Assembly: GCA_025210485.1 (NCBI GenBank)
Contig: JAOARN010000124.1
Span: 1-64,000 of the forward strand
Direction of reading: 5' to 3'
Source of the DNA: Marinifilaceae bacterium
Lineage (GTDB): Bacteria > Bacteroidota > Bacteroidia > Bacteroidales > Marinifilaceae
DNA length: 64,000 nucleotides
Below the pieces are notes generated by a model. That model was not told the DNA's origin and did no database searches. It worked only from the letters and a program-made list of their open reading frames with translations. The translations under genes were made by a program, and so were the position numbers. The stretch's first letter is position 1; the number at the start of each line of letters is the position of its first letter. Shown here piece after piece: positions 17,623-29,456 of this stretch.

Positions 17623-17892
17623 TTACCAGCTTGCTTTTTTAACTCCAGGAATTAAACCAGCAGAAGCCATTTCACGGAAACAAATACGGCTAATACCAAA
17701 TTGTCTCATATATCCTTTTGGACGACCAGTTAATTTACAACGATTGTGTAGACGAACTGGAGAAGAGTTCTTTGGTAAACGACTTAAAGCTATATAATCA
17801 CCCTCTTCTTTCAACTTAGCTCTTTTTGCCGCATATTTCTCAACTAATTTCTGACGCTTTACTTCGCGTGCTTTCATTGATTCTTTAGCCAT
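17623..17892 (-). CDS. rpsN: 30S ribosomal protein S14, long zinc-free form
   Basis: 89 residues, the long form. It begins [20 protein letters not shown] and ends PGVKKASW. The four-cysteine zinc site of the short form is absent, with single cysteines at CKLTGRPKG and ICFRE. It starts 3 bp after the rplE stop. Confidence 0.96.
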   Translation of the reverse strand: MAKESMKAREVKRQKLVEKYAAKRAKLKEEGDYIALSRLPKNSSPVRLHNRCKLTGRPKGYMRQFGISRICFREMASAGLIPGVKKASW

Positions 17893-17895
17893 GTC

Positions 17896-18450
17896 TTATT
17901 TTTTTAAGTTTTTAAAAGGTAAGCCAAATTCTCTTAATAAAGCATAAGCTTCCTCATCGGTTTGTGCTGAAGTTACAAAAGTAATATTCATACCCATGAT
18001 TTTGTTTACGTTATCCAAAACAATTTCTGGGAAAATAATTTGTTCTTCAATACCTAGAGTATAGTTTCCTCTACCGTCTAATTTAGAGTTGATACCTCTA
18101 AAGTCACGAATACGAGGAAGTGCTACGCGAATCAGTCTTTCTAAAAATTCGTACATTCTATCACGACGTAAAGTTACGCGAGTACCGATTGCCATTCCTT
18201 TTCTAAGTTTGAAGTTAGAAACGTCTTTAGTTGACAAAGTCTGTACTGCTTTTTGACCTGTGATAGTTGTAAGCTCATTTACAGAAAATTCAAGTATTTT
18301 TTTATCAGAAATAGCCTGACCTACACCTTGGTTGATTACTATCTTCTCCAACTTAGGTGCTTGCATTACAGTTTTATAGTTAAATTCCTTCATCAAAGCA
18401 GGAACAATTTCCTCACCGTATTGCTTTTTAAGTGTTGGTATATAACTCAT
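17896..18450 (-). CDS. rplE: 50S ribosomal protein L5
   Basis: 184 residues. [18 protein letters not shown] and the segments LRIRDFRG-like [19 protein letters not shown] are typical. L5 binds 5S rRNA and touches the P-site tRNA. Its ATG overlaps the rplX stop (TAATG), so the two are translationally coupled. Confidence 0.97.
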   Translation of the reverse strand: MSYIPTLKKQYGEEIVPALMKEFNYKTVMQAPKLEKIVINQGVGQAISDKKILEFSVNELTTITGQKAVQTLSTKDVSNFKLRKGMAIGTRVTLRRDRMYEFLERLIRVALPRIRDFRGINSKLDGRGNYTLGIEEQIIFPEIVLDNVNKIMGMNITFVTSAQTDEEAYALLREFGLPFKNLKK

Positions 18451-18773
18451 TACTTAATTTCCTCCCCTGATTTTTTAGAATATCTAACCAATTTGTTATT
18501 ATCGTTTAGACGACGTCCTATTCTTGTAGCCTTACCTGTAGAAGGGTCTTTTACATTAAGGTTTGAAATATGAATAGGAGCTTCTTTTTTGATTATTCCT
18601 CCTTGAGGGTTCTCTGCGTTTGGTTTAGTATGTTTAGATACGAAGTTTACTCCTTCAACAACTGCGCGTTGTACTTTAGGAAGAACTTCTAATACTTTAC
18701 CAGACTTACCTTTATCTTTACCTGCTAGAACTATAACAGTATCGCCCTTCTTTATATGAAATTTTACGCTCAT
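18450..18773 (-). CDS. rplX: 50S ribosomal protein L24
   Basis: 107 residues from the ATG at 18773 ([20 protein letters not shown]). An in-frame ATG at 18788 would add five residues but begins only 3 bp after rplN, so I prefer the shorter form. The KOW motif ([18 protein letters not shown]) is clear. L24 starts 50S assembly. Confidence 0.95.
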   Translation of the reverse strand: MSVKFHIKKGDTVIVLAGKDKGKSGKVLEVLPKVQRAVVEGVNFVSKHTKPNAENPQGGIIKKEAPIHISNLNVKDPSTGKATRIGRRLNDNNKLVRYSKKSGEEIK

Positions 18774-18791
18774 TTTTAATAATTTCAAAGG

Positions 18792-19157
18792 TTATAATAC
18801 TTCTGGAGCAAGTGAAACAATTTTCATATTAGTTTCTCTTAACTCTCTTGCTACAGGTCCAAAGATACGAGTACCTCTCATCTCACCAGCTGTGTTTAAT
18901 AAAACACATGCATTATCATCAAAACGGATATAAGAACCATCAGCACGTCTGATTTCTTTTTTTGTTCTTACAACAACAGCTTTAGTAACTGTTCCTTTTT
19001 TCATATCCGAGCCCGACAATGCTGACTTAACGGTAACAACTATCTTGTCGCCAATTGTAGCATAACGTTTTTTGGTACCACCCAACACGCGGATACAAAG
19101 CACTTCCTTTGCTCCGGAGTTGTCTGCTATCGATAATCTACTTTCTGTTTGTATCAT
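18792..19157 (-). CDS. rplN: 50S ribosomal protein L14
   Basis: 121 residues. It begins [20 protein letters not shown] and contains the [13 protein letters not shown] signature. It forms part of the subunit interface. It starts 2 bp after the rpsQ stop. Confidence 0.97.
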   Translation of the reverse strand: MIQTESRLSIADNSGAKEVLCIRVLGGTKKRYATIGDKIVVTVKSALSGSDMKKGTVTKAVVVRTKKEIRRADGSYIRFDDNACVLLNTAGEMRGTRIFGPVARELRETNMKIVSLAPEVL

Positions 19158-19159
19158 GA

Positions 19160-19414
19160 TTACTTAGCTCTTTCAATAATTTCAACTAACCTCCAACGCT
19201 TGTTTTTACTCAAAGGTCGGGTTTCCATGATTCTCACTGTATCACCTGGATTACATGTGTTCTCTTCATCGTGAGCAGTAAACTTTTTAGTTTTGTTCAC
19301 GAATTTTCCATATATAGGGTGCTTTTCTTTTGTATGAACTGCAACTGAAATAGATTTCTCCATTTTGTTGCTTACTACAACCCCAATACGTACTTTTCTA
19401 AGATTTCTTTTCAT
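19160..19414 (-). CDS. rpsQ: 30S ribosomal protein S17
   Basis: 84 residues with an OB fold. It contains [18 protein letters not shown] and the [20 protein letters not shown] signature. A primary 16S-binding protein. Confidence 0.97.
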   Translation of the reverse strand: MKRNLRKVRIGVVVSNKMEKSISVAVHTKEKHPIYGKFVNKTKKFTAHDEENTCNPGDTVRIMETRPLSKNKRWRLVEIIERAK

Positions 19415-19432
19415 CTCTAGTTACTTTTTCGT

Positions 19433-19618
19433 TTATCGCCTTTTATTTAACTCAGTTAATAAGCGGGCAATATCACGACGGGTTTCTTTAATTTGCAAAG
19501 GATTCTCTAATGGAGAAATAGCGTGATTTAATCTCAAGCGAGTTAATGTGGCTCTTTGAGAATCCAATTTTTCAGCTATTTCTTGCGTAGTTAACTCTTT
19601 AATTTCTGAATTCTTCAT
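19433..19618 (-). CDS. rpmC: 50S ribosomal protein L29
   Basis: 61 residues forming two helices: MKNSEIKELTTQEIAEKLDS and the NPLQIKETRRDIARLLTELN signature. It lies at the tunnel exit near the SRP and trigger-factor docking site. It starts 6 bp after rplP. Confidence 0.96.
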   Translation of the reverse strand: MKNSEIKELTTQEIAEKLDSQRATLTRLRLNHAISPLENPLQIKETRRDIARLLTELNKRR

Positions 19619-19624
19619 GACTTA

Positions 19625-20053
19625 TTAAATATCAGTTTCCACATAATCGCGACGCACTACCAATTTAGTTTTAACTGGTAATTTTTGAGCTGCTAATCTT
19701 AAAGCTTCCTTAGCTATTTCAGCAGGCACACCTTCGCATTCAAATAACATTCTACCCGGAGTAACCGGAGCAACAAAACCTTCTGGAGAACCTTTCCCCT
19801 TACCCATACGAACCTCTGCAGGTTTCTTTGTAATGGCTTTATCTGGGAAAATACGAATCCAAATTTGACCTTGTCTTTGCATATATCGGGTTACTGCCAC
19901 ACGAGCAGCTTCAATCTGGCGACCGGTAATCCACTTTGTTTCAAGGGATTTGATTCCAAAAGAACCGAATGCAAGTTCAGCACCTCTACCGGCGTTTCCT
20001 TTCATCCGTCCTTTTTGCTGTCTTCTAAATTTTGTCCTTTTCGGTTGTAACAT
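19625..20053 (-). CDS. rplP: 50S ribosomal protein L16
   Basis: 142 residues. It begins [20 protein letters not shown] and contains [20 protein letters not shown]. The Arg hydroxylated in some bacteria lies in that segment. It organises the A-site tRNA region. Confidence 0.97.
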   Translation of the reverse strand: MLQPKRTKFRRQQKGRMKGNAGRGAELAFGSFGIKSLETKWITGRQIEAARVAVTRYMQRQGQIWIRIFPDKAITKKPAEVRMGKGKGSPEGFVAPVTPGRMLFECEGVPAEIAKEALRLAAQKLPVKTKLVVRRDYVETDI

Positions 20054-20078
20054 TGTACTAATTCTTTAGCATTAAATA

Positions 20079-20786
20079 CTACTTCTTTTTTCTTCTATTA
20101 AAGCCACCTTTGCCTTTACCGCGGTTGTCGCGTACGCCAGCATTAGGTGTTAAGTCGCGCTTACCATAAACTTCGCCTTTGCAGATATAAACTTTAATAC
20201 CGATTAATCCGTATGTTGTTAAAGCTTCTGCTTGGCAGTAGTCGATGTCAGCTCTTAATGTATGTAGAGGAGTTCTACCCTCTTTGTACATTTCAGAACG
20301 AGCCATTTCAGCTCCGTTCAAACGACCTGAAATTTGTATTTTAATACCTTCTGCTCCCATTCTCATTGTCGAAGCAATAGCCATTTTAATCGCTCTACGA
20401 TATGCGATACGACCTTCGATTTGGCGAGCAATATTATTAGCAACGATTACAGCGTCTAATTCAGGACGTTTGATTTCAAATATATTAATTTGAACTTCCT
20501 TATCAGTAATCTTCTTTAACTCTTCTTTAAGTTTATCAACTTCCTGTCCGCCTTTACCGATAATAATACCTGGACGAGCAGTATTTATTGTGATTGTAAT
20601 TAACTTAAGAGTTCTTTCGATAATAATTTTTGAAATACTTGCTTTAGCTAAACGAGCATTAAGGTATTTTCTGATTTTACTATCTTCAAGAAGTTTATCG
20701 CCGTAATTATCTCCGCCAAACCAGTTAGAATCCCATCCTCTGATGATTCCTAGTCTATTTCCTATTGGATTTACTTTTTGTCCCAT
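20079..20786 (-). CDS. rpsC: 30S ribosomal protein S3
   Basis: 235 residues. It begins [23 protein letters not shown] type 2 domain follows ([20 protein letters not shown]) and then the C-terminal S3 domain ([20 protein letters not shown]). S3 forms the mRNA entry pore with helicase activity. Confidence 0.97.
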   Translation of the reverse strand: MGQKVNPIGNRLGIIRGWDSNWFGGDNYGDKLLEDSKIRKYLNARLAKASISKIIIERTLKLITITINTARPGIIIGKGGQEVDKLKEELKKITDKEVQINIFEIKRPELDAVIVANNIARQIEGRIAYRRAIKMAIASTMRMGAEGIKIQISGRLNGAEMARSEMYKEGRTPLHTLRADIDYCQAEALTTYGLIGIKVYICKGEVYGKRDLTPNAGVRDNRGKGKGGFNRRKKK

Positions 20787-20791
20787 TCTAA

Positions 20792-21205
20792 CTATTCTTT
20801 TGTATCATCAGCCATTTTTGAAGCCAATAATATAGTTACATGATTTGATCTTTTTCTAATTCTATGTGCTCTTCCTTGCGGAGCTGGTCTTAAACGCTTA
20901 AGAATTCTAGCTGAATCTACAAAAATTTCTTTAATGTATAATTCATGCTCTTCAATTCTCTCGCCTTCGTTTTTAACTTCCCAGTTTGCAATAGCAGAAA
21001 GCAATAGTTTTTCAACACGGTTCGATGCTTCTTTCGGACTAAAACGAAGTACATCTAAAGCTCTATTCACCTCCATACCTCTTACCATATCGGCAACAAG
21101 TCTCATTTTACGAGGTGCGGTAGGAACATTTTTCAAGCTAGCGAAAGCTTTGCTCTTATTTTCCTCCTTTATTTTGTTTGCTCTTAATCTTTTTCTAGCA
21201 CCCAT
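20792..21205 (-). CDS. rplV: 50S ribosomal protein L22
   Basis: 137 residues. Typical motifs are [19 protein letters not shown] and [19 protein letters not shown], the latter the hairpin reaching into the exit tunnel. The N terminus is slightly extended and basic. Confidence 0.97.
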   Translation of the reverse strand: MGARKRLRANKIKEENKSKAFASLKNVPTAPRKMRLVADMVRGMEVNRALDVLRFSPKEASNRVEKLLLSAIANWEVKNEGERIEEHELYIKEIFVDSARILKRLRPAPQGRAHRIRKRSNHVTILLASKMADDTKE

Positions 21206-21242
21206 TTTTACAAATTCATAATATTATTGATAACCAACATGC

Positions 21243-21512
21243 TTATTTTTTCTTTTTGTCAGCATGTCCTCTAAAAGTACGAGTTGGCGCAAATTCTCCT
21301 AGTTTATGTCCAACCATATTTTCGGTAACGTAAACAGGAATGAATTTGTTGCCGTTATGTACAGCGATGGTATGCCCTACAAAATCAGGCGAGATCATTG
21401 ATCTACGTGACCATGTTTTAATTACTGACTTCTTACCAGCTTCGTTTTGTTCCAAAACGCGCTTTTCAAGCTTGAAATCAATAAAAGGGCCTTTTTTTAA
21501 TGAACGACTCAT
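21243..21512 (-). CDS. rpsS: 30S ribosomal protein S19
   Basis: 89 residues. [19 protein letters not shown] and [17 protein letters not shown] are diagnostic. It is a head protein that pairs with S13. Confidence 0.97.
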   Translation of the reverse strand: MSRSLKKGPFIDFKLEKRVLEQNEAGKKSVIKTWSRRSMISPDFVGHTIAVHNGNKFIPVYVTENMVGHKLGEFAPTRTFRGHADKKKK

Positions 21513-21534
21513 AACGTTTTAATTAATCAAATTA

Positions 21535-22365
21535 CTATTTCCTAGTTTTTCTTCTCTCAACTATATACTTATTAGAAGCCTTTTTCTTAGCACGGGTTTT
21601 GAAACCTTTAGCTAGAAGACCGGTTCTACTACGTGGGTGTCCTCCTGAAGATTTACCTTCACCACCACCCATTGGGTGATCGACTGGATTCATTACCACA
21701 CCACGAACGCGAGGTCTACGGCCTAACCATCTAGTACGGCCAGCTTTTCCGCTTCTTTCAAGTGCATGGTCAGCATTTGATACTGTACCAATTGTAGCTT
21801 TACAAGTTACAAGTATCATTCTTACCTCACTTGATGGTAATTTAATAAGTGCGTATTTACCTTCTCTTGAAACAAGTTGAGCATACGCACCAGCGCTACG
21901 AGCCATTACAGCACCTTGGTTTGGTCTCAATTCAATATTATGAATAATAGTACCCAATGGAATGTCAGATAATGGCAAAGCATTTCCGATTTCTGGAGCT
22001 ACTTTTTCTCCTGAAATTACAGTTTGTCCTACTTCAAGGCTATTAGGAGCGATGATATATCTCTTCTCTCCATCAGCGTAGTATAAAAGAGCGATTCGTG
22101 CAGTACGGTTTGGATCGTACTCGATACTCTTAACTACAGCAGGTACATTATCTTTGTCTCTTTTGAAGTCAATTACTCTATATCTTCTCTTATGACCACC
22201 ACCTATATATCTCATTGTCATTTTACCGGTGTTATTTCTACCACCAGATTTTTTGATTGGTCTTAACAATGATTTCTCAGGCTTCACTTCTGTAATCTGC
22301 TCAAAGGTATTTGCAATTTTATTCCTTTGACCAGGAGTTACAGGATTTAATTTACGTACAGGCAT
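21535..22365 (-). CDS. rplB: 50S ribosomal protein L2
   Basis: 276 residues. The C-terminal [20 protein letters not shown] motif contains the conserved His close to the peptidyl transferase centre. Length is normal. Confidence 0.97.
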   Translation of the reverse strand: MPVRKLNPVTPGQRNKIANTFEQITEVKPEKSLLRPIKKSGGRNNTGKMTMRYIGGGHKRRYRVIDFKRDKDNVPAVVKSIEYDPNRTARIALLYYADGEKRYIIAPNSLEVGQTVISGEKVAPEIGNALPLSDIPLGTIIHNIELRPNQGAVMARSAGAYAQLVSREGKYALIKLPSSEVRMILVTCKATIGTVSNADHALERSGKAGRTRWLGRRPRVRGVVMNPVDHPMGGGEGKSSGGHPRSRTGLLAKGFKTRAKKKASNKYIVERRKTRK

Positions 22366-22370
22366 TTTAA

Positions 22371-22661
22371 TTAAATATTGCTATAAAAATCTATAATATC
22401 ACCTTCTTGTAAAGTAACAAGTGCTTTTTTGAAAGAAGCAGTTCTTCCAGATATTACACCTGCCTTAGTATATCTGCTTTTCTTTTTACCTTGATAATTC
22501 ATGGTATTAACAGATACTACCTTCACATCATAATAACTCTCAACAGCTTTCTTAATCTCAGGCTTAGTAGCTCTAGAATCTACAACAAAACCATAGCGAT
22601 TATATTTTTCGCTTAGAGTTGTCATTTTTTCTGTAACCAATGGCTTAATTAAAATATTCAT
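22371..22661 (-). CDS. rplW: 50S ribosomal protein L23
   Basis: 96 residues. It begins [20 protein letters not shown] and contains [21 protein letters not shown]23 is the docking site of trigger factor and SRP at the tunnel exit. Confidence 0.97.
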   Translation of the reverse strand: MNILIKPLVTEKMTTLSEKYNRYGFVVDSRATKPEIKKAVESYYDVKVVSVNTMNYQGKKKSRYTKAGVISGRTASFKKALVTLQEGDIIDFYSNI

Positions 22662-22673
22662 ATTCTTTTAAGC

Positions 22674-23306
22674 TTAATTTAGTTTAAACATTTCATCAAG
22701 TCCCTTAAATGAACTTTCTACAAACAACAACGCTGAAGCTTTCATAATGCTATAAGTTGATAGATCATCTACTCTCATTACTTCAACATTCTTTAAATTA
22801 CGTGCTGATAAGTATACATTATCGTATCCTTCAGATACTACTAATAATACTTTTTTGTCAGCTACTTTCAAATTATTTTGAAACTCAACAAATTGCTTTG
22901 TTTTTGGAGCTTCAAAGTTGAAATCCTCAACAGCGATAACAGCATTAGAGCCAGCTTTTACTGATAGAGCTGATTTACGAGCTAATTGTTTCAACTTTCT
23001 GTTTAATTTGAATCCATAATTTCTTGGACGAGGACCGAATACTCTACCTCCCCCTCTGAACAAAGGCGACTTAATGCTACCAGAACGAGCTGTACCGGTA
23101 CCTTTTTGCTTCTTTAATTTGGCTGTACTACCAGAAATCTCAGCTCTTTCTTTCGATTTGTGAGTTCCCTGACGTTGATTAGCCAGATATTGTTTTACAT
23201 CAAGGTAAATAGCGTGTTCGTTTGGTTCTATACCGAAGATAGCCTCTGCCAATTCGATTTTCTTACCGGTATCTTCTCCAGCTGTATTAAAAATTGTTAT
23301 TTCCAT
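22674..23306 (-). CDS. rplD: 50S ribosomal protein L4
   Basis: 210 residues. The loop [20 protein letters not shown] and [19 protein letters not shown] are typical of L4. In E. coli L4 represses the S10 operon; no such leader is evident here. Its ATG overlaps the rplC stop by one base. Confidence 0.97.
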   Translation of the reverse strand: MEITIFNTAGEDTGKKIELAEAIFGIEPNEHAIYLDVKQYLANQRQGTHKSKERAEISGSTAKLKKQKGTGTARSGSIKSPLFRGGGRVFGPRPRNYGFKLNRKLKQLARKSALSVKAGSNAVIAVEDFNFEAPKTKQFVEFQNNLKVADKKVLLVVSEGYDNVYLSARNLKNVEVMRVDDLSTYSIMKASALLFVESSFKGLDEMFKLN

Positions 23307-23923
23307 TACTTCTCAATAATTACATATGAACCTTTAGACCCTGGAATTGATCCTTTTACTAACAACAAGTTGCTATCAGAGATTACTTTCAATACTTGAA
23401 GGTTTTCTACTTTCACAGACTTGTTTCCATCTCTACCAGCCATTCTCATTCCTTTGAATACTCTTGCTGGGTAAGATGCAGCACCAATAGAACCTGGAGC
23501 TCTCAAACGGTTATGTTGACCGTGAGTTTGTCCTCCAACACCGCCAAAACCATGACGTTTTACAACACCTTGAAAACCTTTACCTTTTGAAATACCTGAA
23601 ATATCAACAAATGCTGATTCTTCGATAATATCAACTGTAACGGTATCTCCTAAGTTGTACTCTTGGTCGAATCCTGCGAATTCAACTAATTTTTTCTTAG
23701 GAGTAGTGTTTGCCTTTTTAAAGTGCCCATCTAGCGCCTTAGTTGTTCGCTTTTGTTTTTTTTCATCAAAAGCCAACTGAAGTGCTTCGTAACCATCTTT
23801 CTCAACTGTTTTGATTTGGGTTACAACACATGGACCTGCCTCAATGACAGTGCATGGAATATTTTTTCCCTCGGCACTGTAAACGGAAGTCATTCCGATT
23901 TTTTTTCCAATTAATCCTGGCAT
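23306..23923 (-). CDS. rplC: 50S ribosomal protein L3
   Basis: 205 residues. [20 protein letters not shown] and the [20 protein letters not shown] segment with the Gln methylated in some bacteria are present. Confidence 0.97.
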   Translation of the reverse strand: MPGLIGKKIGMTSVYSAEGKNIPCTVIEAGPCVVTQIKTVEKDGYEALQLAFDEKKQKRTTKALDGHFKKANTTPKKKLVEFAGFDQEYNLGDTVTVDIIEESAFVDISGISKGKGFQGVVKRHGFGGVGGQTHGQHNRLRAPGSIGAASYPARVFKGMRMAGRDGNKSVKVENLQVLKVISDSNLLLVKGSIPGSKGSYVIIEK

Positions 23924-23944
23924 TTCTAATTAAATTTTTTTTTA

Positions 23945-24250
23945 TCAAACTTTAATTTCTACCTCAACTCCGCTAGGTAATTCTAATTTCATCAATGCAT
24001 CGATTGTATTTGCAGTAGAGCTGTAAATATCGATTAAACGTTTAAATGATGAAAGTTGGAATTGTTCTCTCGATTTTTTGTTAACGAAAGTAGAACGAAG
24101 AACTGTAAAAATTCTTTTGTGAGTTGGAAGTGGAATTGGACCACTTACAACAGCACCTGTAGCCTTAACTGTTTTTACAATCTTCTCAGCTGATTTATCA
24201 ACCAAGTTGTGATCGTAAGATTTCAGTTTAATTCTAATTTTCTGGCTCAT
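23945..24250 (-). CDS. rpsJ: 30S ribosomal protein S10
   Basis: 101 residues. It begins [20 protein letters not shown] and contains [18 protein letters not shown]10 also acts in NusB-dependent antitermination. It follows fusA by only 24 bp, so the S10 and str clusters are joined. Confidence 0.97.
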   Translation of the reverse strand: MSQKIRIKLKSYDHNLVDKSAEKIVKTVKATGAVVSGPIPLPTHKRIFTVLRSTFVNKKSREQFQLSSFKRLIDIYSSTANTIDALMKLELPSGVEVEIKV

Positions 24251-24274
24251 TTTTATTTAATTAATTAAAATAAA

Positions 24275-26389
24275 TTACAATAATTCAACTTTACCTTTAG
24301 CCGCTTCAACAACTTCTTTTGCAATTCCTCTAGGTACTTCTTCGAAGTGAGAGAATTCCATTGAAGAGTTTGCACGTCCTGATGATAAAGTACGTAATAC
24401 TGTTACATAACCGAATTGCTCAGCCAATGGTACTTTAGCGTTAATTACACGAGCTCCGTGTTTCGCTTCCATTCCACCAACTTGACCACGACGCTTATTA
24501 AGGTCACCGATGATATCACCCATGTATTCTTCAGGAGTAACAACTTCGATTTTCATAATAGGCTCAAGAATCATAGGGTTCGCTTTAGCACATGCTGCTT
24601 TGAATCCCATTTTAGCTGCCATTTCGAATGATAATTGGTCAGAGTCAACTGGGTGGAAAGAACCGTCGAATAATACAACTTTCATTCTTTCTAAAGTGTA
24701 ACCAGCTAAAACACCATTTTTCATTGCTTCTTGGAAACCTTTTTGTACTGAAGGTACATATTCTTTAGGGATGTTACCACCTTTGATTTCATCAACGAAT
24801 TGTAGACCATCACCTTCGAAATCTGCATCAACAGGACCAATACGGAATTGAATATCAGCAAATTTACCACGACCACCAGACTGCTTTTTAAACACTTCGC
24901 GGTGTTCAACTTCTGCACCAATAGCCTCACGGTATGCAACTTGAGGAGCACCTTGATTACATTCAACCTTAAACTCACGTTTTAGACGGTCGATAATGAT
25001 ATCTAAGTGAAGCTCACCCATACCTTTAATTACTGTTTGTCCAGAATCTTCGTCTGTTTGAACTTGGAATGTTGGATCCTCTTCAGCTAATTTAGCTAGA
25101 GCAACACCCAATTTATCAACATCTTTTTGAGTTAATGGTTCAACAGCGATACCGATTACTGGATCTGGGAAATCCATTGATTCTAATTCAATTGGGTTTT
25201 CTTTAGTACAAAGAGTATCCCCAGTTCTAATATCTTTGAAACCAACACAAGCACAGATATCACCAGCTTCAACACGTTCGATAGCGTTTTGCTTGTTTGA
25301 GTGCATTTGGTATAAACGTGAAATACGTTCGCGGTTTCCTGTTCTAATATTGTAAACGTAAGAACCTGCATCGATAGCACCAGAGTATACACGAGTAAAT
25401 GCTAGACGACCAACATAAGGGTCAGTAGCGATTTTAAATGCAAGAGCAGCTAAAGGCTCGTCTGCGTCTGGTTTTCTTACAACTTCATTAGTAGTACCTG
25501 GTTCGTTACCAACGATATCTTCAACATCAAGAGGAGTTGGAAGATAAGCGATGATAGCATCAAGAAGACGTTGAACACCTTTGTTTTTGAAAGCAGAACC
25601 ACAAAGCATAGGAACGATCTCCATAGAGATAGTTGCTTTACGGATAACAGCTAACATTTCGTCTTCAGTGATTGAATCAGGATCTTCGAAGAAGCGTTCC
25701 ATTAATTCTTCATCTTGTTCAGCTACGGCCTCTACTAACTTCTCTCTCCATTCGTTAGCTTCATCAACAAGTTCAGCAGGAATTTCTTCTAATTTGTAAT
25801 TTGTACCTTTCTCGTCATCATACCAAATTGCAGCTTTCATTGTAATAAGGTCGATAACACCACGGAAGTTTTCTTCCGATCCGATAGGAATTTGAATAGG
25901 TACAGGATTAGCACCTAATTTTTCTTTTACTTCGCGAACAGCTTTGAAAAAGTCAGCACCAGAACGGTCCATTTTATTTACAAAACCCATACGAGGTACT
26001 TTGTACTTATCAGCCTGACGCCATACAGTTTCAGACTGAGCTTCTACACCACCTACAGCACAGAAACATGCTACAGCACCGTCAAGGATACGTAAAGAAC
26101 GCTCAACCTCAACAGTAAAGTCAACGTGACCTGGGGTGTCAATTATATTAATCTGGTACTTCTGATCATTATAGTTCCAGAAACAAGTAGTAGCAGCAGA
26201 AGTAATTGTAATACCTCTTTCTTGCTCTTGCTCCATCCAGTCCATAGTAGCTGCGCCATCATGAACTTCACCAATTTTGTGTGAAACACCGGTATAATAT
26301 AAAATACGTTCGGTAGTTGTTGTTTTACCAGCATCGATATGGGCCATGATACCGATGTTTCTGGTAAAGTTTAAATCTCTCTTTGCCAT
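24275..26389 (-). CDS. fusA: translation elongation factor G
   Basis: 704 residues, full-length EF-G GTPase. G1 [11 protein letters not shown]3 DTPGHVDFT and G4 NKMDRSGAD are intact, followed by domains II-V. It drives ribosome translocation. Its place after rpsG marks it as the housekeeping copy. Confidence 0.97.
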   Translation of the reverse strand: MAKRDLNFTRNIGIMAHIDAGKTTTTERILYYTGVSHKIGEVHDGAATMDWMEQEQERGITITSAATTCFWNYNDQKYQINIIDTPGHVDFTVEVERSLRILDGAVACFCAVGGVEAQSETVWRQADKYKVPRMGFVNKMDRSGADFFKAVREVKEKLGANPVPIQIPIGSEENFRGVIDLITMKAAIWYDDEKGTNYKLEEIPAELVDEANEWREKLVEAVAEQDEELMERFFEDPDSITEDEMLAVIRKATISMEIVPMLCGSAFKNKGVQRLLDAIIAYLPTPLDVEDIVGNEPGTTNEVVRKPDADEPLAALAFKIATDPYVGRLAFTRVYSGAIDAGSYVYNIRTGNRERISRLYQMHSNKQNAIERVEAGDICACVGFKDIRTGDTLCTKENPIELESMDFPDPVIGIAVEPLTQKDVDKLGVALAKLAEEDPTFQVQTDEDSGQTVIKGMGELHLDIIIDRLKREFKVECNQGAPQVAYREAIGAEVEHREVFKKQSGGRGKFADIQFRIGPVDADFEGDGLQFVDEIKGGNIPKEYVPSVQKGFQEAMKNGVLAGYTLERMKVVLFDGSFHPVDSDQLSFEMAAKMGFKAACAKANPMILEPIMKIEVVTPEEYMGDIIGDLNKRRGQVGGMEAKHGARVINAKVPLAEQFGYVTVLRTLSSGRANSSMEFSHFEEVPRGIAKEVVEAAKGKVELL

Positions 26390-26420
26390 TTTTTTTCCTC
26401 TCTACAAAGTCTCTAAAAAA

Positions 26421-26897
26421 TTAAAATCTAAAATGAGCGAATGCTTTATTAGCTTCTGCCATTTTATGAGTATCTTCCTTCTTCTTGAAAGCTCCACCTT
26501 CTTCGTTGAAAGCTGCGATAATTTCAGCTGCCAATTTCTCAGACATTGATCTTCCAGAACGCTTACGTGCAAAAAGAATCATATTTTTGATAGAGATAGA
26601 AACTTTTCTTTCAGGGCGGATTTCCATTGGAACCTGAAAAGTAGCTCCACCAACACGACGGCTTTTCACCTCCACAGCAGGAGTGATATTCTCTAAAGCT
26701 TTTTTCCAAATCTCAAGTGGAGATTTTTCTAATTTTTCGGTTTTAGACTTAACGACTTCTAATGAATCATAAAATAATCTTAAAGCGATATTCTTTTTAC
26801 CATCCACCATTAGATCATTAACAAATCTAGTTACCAAAACATCATTAAACTTTGGGTCTGGTAGCAAGATCCTTTTTTTAGGTCTCGATTTTCTCAT
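26421..26897 (-). CDS. rpsG: 30S ribosomal protein S7
   Basis: 158 residues. It begins [20 protein letters not shown] and contains [18 protein letters not shown]7 nucleates the 30S head. There is a 134-bp gap before it from rpsL. Confidence 0.97.
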   Translation of the reverse strand: MRKSRPKKRILLPDPKFNDVLVTRFVNDLMVDGKKNIALRLFYDSLEVVKSKTEKLEKSPLEIWKKALENITPAVEVKSRRVGGATFQVPMEIRPERKVSISIKNMILFARKRSGRSMSEKLAAEIIAAFNEEGGAFKKKEDTHKMAEANKAFAHFRF

Positions 26898-27031
26898 TTC
26901 TTTTTAGTTTACGAGTTATTCGTATGTTAGCTGCCCAGTATGTGCGGTCTTCAATAAAAATATTTGGTTCTATTTACTCAACCAATTGGGAACAATCATA
27001 AACTATAACTCCTACAGTTACAAACTAGGTT

Positions 27032-27409
27032 TTACTTCTTTTTAGGTCTCTTAGTACCATACTTAGAACGACGTTGCATACGACCTTCTACACCTGATGC
27101 ATCTAAAGCTCCACGAACAAGGTGATATCTTACACCTGGAAGGTCTTTTACACGACCACCTCTAATCAATACGATTGAGTGTTCTTGTAAGTTGTGTCCT
27201 TCACCCGGAATATAAGCATTCACTTCTTTTCCGTTAGTTAAACGCACTCTGGCAACCTTACGCATAGCCGAGTTAGGTTTTTTTGGTGTAGTTGTGTACA
27301 CACGAACACAAACACCTCTTCTTTGAGGGCAAGAATCCAATGCTGGAGCCTTACTTTTCTCTACAAGTTTGGTTCGTCCTTTTCTAACTAACTGTTGAAT
27401 TGTAGGCAT
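27032..27409 (-). CDS. rpsL: 30S ribosomal protein S12
   Basis: 125 residues, first gene of the block. [19 protein letters not shown] and [18 protein letters not shown] are present. Both lysines whose change gives streptomycin resistance in other bacteria are the wild-type Lys. Confidence 0.97.
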   Translation of the reverse strand: MPTIQQLVRKGRTKLVEKSKAPALDSCPQRRGVCVRVYTTTPKKPNSAMRKVARVRLTNGKEVNAYIPGEGHNLQEHSIVLIRGGRVKDLPGVRYHLVRGALDASGVEGRMQRRSKYGTKRPKKK

Positions 27410-27454
27410 ATTAACAATTAAATTTTAATTAAAAATTTTTAACAATTTGGTTTG

Positions 27455-27537
27455 CAAAGGTATTAATATTTTTTGGAAAACCATGATTTCTCATGATGTT
27501 TAAATAAAAATCCCCTTGAAATCAGCGCACAAAGGTA
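27455..27537 (-). promoter_or_regulatory. candidate promoters of the ribosomal protein block
   Basis: Two minus-strand TACCTTTG elements (27455-27462 and 27530-27537) both fit TAnnTTTG. They lie 46 and 121 bp before the rpsL start. Neither has a good TTTG at -33, so strength and choice are uncertain. Confidence 0.5.
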
Positions 27538-27898
27538 AAAAAAAGCTTTATACTTTGCTAAGCAGACAATTAAGCATTTGTAATTTATTTTGATTCTAAA
27601 TAAGAATAATAAATTATTATTGTTAATTAAGAAATTTTAATCATCTAAAAACTGTTTATTAATGGACAGTTTGAATAAGCCCAGAAAAACTTGTTGTTTT
27701 TATGTTTCTGATTTTAGATTAAAATTAGTTAGATTTCTAATTAAAATTTTATTTAATTCTTCAATAATTTTTTGCTTGACGATGTCAATCTTTCCAATTA
27801 TTTGGTTTTAAATATAAATAAACTAATTCAATATTCCTATTTGACTGTCAAGAATTGGATTAATGGTAGTTTTTTGTAGAGCTAGGGGGCGTGGTGGT
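27538..27898. other. gene-less stretch between rpsL and aspA
   Basis: AT-rich DNA. It contains a 7-bp hairpin (AAACTGT/ACAGTTT, about 27649-27672) and no reading frame or RNA gene that I can support. A long rpsL leader could lie here. Confidence 0.4.
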
Positions 27899-27937
27899 AA
27901 AAAAAAGGTACTACAGTAATGCAGCACCTTTTTTTTT
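27899..27937 (-). terminator. terminator of aspA
   Basis: An A-rich arm with GGT pairs with ACC plus a T-run (27899-27909 with about 27926-27937) through an imperfect stem. The minus-strand reading ends in a T-run just downstream of the aspA stop. Confidence 0.6.
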
Positions 27938-27951
27938 AAAATATTCGGAGA

Positions 27952-29400
27952 TTATTTTAATTTCATGAATTTCTTAGGCTTGATCATATTCTCAGGCGCT
28001 AAGATTTCGTCTAATTGTTCTTGTGTAAGTAGTTTTTCTTCAAGAATCAACTCATATACGCTTCTGTTTTCGTTAAGCGCAGTTTTAGCTAATCTTGATG
28101 AAGTTTCGTAACCTAATACTGGGTTAACAGCTGTTATGATACCAATACTATTTAATACCATTTCTTTACAATGCTCAACATTTGCAGTAATACCTGAAAT
28201 ACAACGAATTTCAAGAGTATTCATACCATTGATAAGCATTTCCATAGATTCAAATAATGATCGAACCATTACTGGTTCCATAACATTAAGTTCTAATTGT
28301 CCGTTTTCAGCAGCGAAAGTAACTGTTAGGTCGTTACCAATAACTTTATACGCAATTTGGTTTACAACTTCTGGCATTACAGGGTTTACTTTACCTGGCA
28401 TGATAGAAGAACCTGGTTGCATTTTTGGTAAATTGATTTCGTTGAAACCGCAACGAGGACCTGAAGATAATATACGTAAATCGCTACAGATTTTCGATAG
28501 TTTTACAGCTAGACGTTTTACAGCTGAAGAATACATTACGTATGAACCTGTATCAGGAGTAGCTTCGATTAAATTTCCTGCAAGTACGAAATCTAATTTT
28601 GAGATATCTGCAAGTGCGTCAACACATTTTTGTGCATATTCTGGTTCTGAGTTGATACCTGTACCAATTGCAGTTGCTCCCATGTTGATTTCTAGGAATA
28701 ATTTTGCATTTTGATTTAATCTTTCGATTTCTTCTTCAAGATTTACAGCCCAAGCTTCAAATTCTTGTCCTAGAGTCATAGGCACAGCATCTTGTAGCTG
28801 AGTACGACCCATTTTTATAACATCTTTGAATTCTTCACCTTTAGCTCTGAATGAAGCTACTAGATTTTTCAATGCAGCAGTTAAATCATCATTCATTAAA
28901 ATCAATGCTAACTTGATAGAAGTTGGGTAAGCATCGTTTGTAGACTGAGAAAGATTAACGTGATTATTAGGATGGCAGTGTTCATACTGTCCTTTCTCAT
29001 ATCCTAGTATTTCCAAGGCACGATTTGCGATTACTTCATTTGCATTCATGTTTGTAGAAGTACCTGCACCACCTTGAATCATATCTACTGGGAAGTTATC
29101 ATGGTATTCGCCATCGATAATTTCCTGACAAGCTTTATACATAGCTTCAGCTACTTTGTCATCAAGTAAACCAAGACTATGATTAGCTTTAGCCGCAGCC
29201 ATTTTTACCATTGCAAGCGCGTTGATAAATTTTGGATATGCAGATAATTTTACTCCGCAAATATCAAAATTTTCTACAGCTCTTAAGGTTTGTATTCCAT
29301 AGTATGCATCAGCAGGAATATCTTTATACCCAATTAAATCGTGTTCTTGTCTTGTTTTCATATCTTTCATTTTCAAGATATCAACCCTACTGGTTGACAA
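27952..29400 (-). CDS. aspA: aspartate ammonia-lyase
   Basis: 482 residues of the fumarase/aspartase superfamily. TRQEHDLIGYKDIPADAYYG at the N terminus and the catalytic-loop signature GSSIMPGKVNPVMPEVVNQ are typical of aspartase rather than fumarase C. It deaminates aspartate to fumarate and ammonia, feeding fumarate respiration or the TCA cycle during amino-acid use. The first ATG gives 14 residues before MKTRQEHD that aspartases usually lack, so the start may be at 29367 or 29358. A TAAATTTG -7 element lies at 29449-29456 on the minus strand. It stands alone. Confidence 0.92.
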   Translation of the reverse strand: MSTSRVDILKMKDMKTRQEHDLIGYKDIPADAYYGIQTLRAVENFDICGVKLSAYPKFINALAMVKMAAAKANHSLGLLDDKVAEAMYKACQEIIDGEYHDNFPVDMIQGGAGTSTNMNANEVIANRALEILGYEKGQYEHCHPNNHVNLSQSTNDAYPTSIKLALILMNDDLTAALKNLVASFRAKGEEFKDVIKMGRTQLQDAVPMTLGQEFEAWAVNLEEEIERLNQNAKLFLEINMGATAIGTGINSEPEYAQKCVDALADISKLDFVLAGNLIEATPDTGSYVMYSSAVKRLAVKLSKICSDLRILSSGPRCGFNEINLPKMQPGSSIMPGKVNPVMPEVVNQIAYKVIGNDLTVTFAAENGQLELNVMEPVMVRSLFESMEMLINGMNTLEIRCISGITANVEHCKEMVLNSIGIITAVNPVLGYETSSRLAKTALNENRSVYELILEEKLLTQEQLDEILAPENMIKPKKFMKLK

Positions 29401-29448
29401 TTAATTTTTTGTTCTAATAGTATGAACGTAAATCAACATTAATGGTGA

Positions 29449-29456
29449 CAAATTTA
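29449..29456 (-). promoter_or_regulatory. -7 promoter element of aspA
   Basis: The minus-strand TAAATTTG fits TAnnTTTG, about 50 bp before the first aspA ATG. A -33 element is not convincing. The rest of 29401-29720 shows no gene. Confidence 0.4.

Noticed and set aside
10015-27409. Any sign of transfer or inserted elements in the ribosomal block
   Set aside because: Gene order, spacing and composition are those of a standard chromosomal str-S10-spc-alpha cluster, apart from the missing map.
28136-28714. 192-codon plus-strand frame inside aspA
   Set aside because: Antisense to conserved aspartase motifs; shadow frame.
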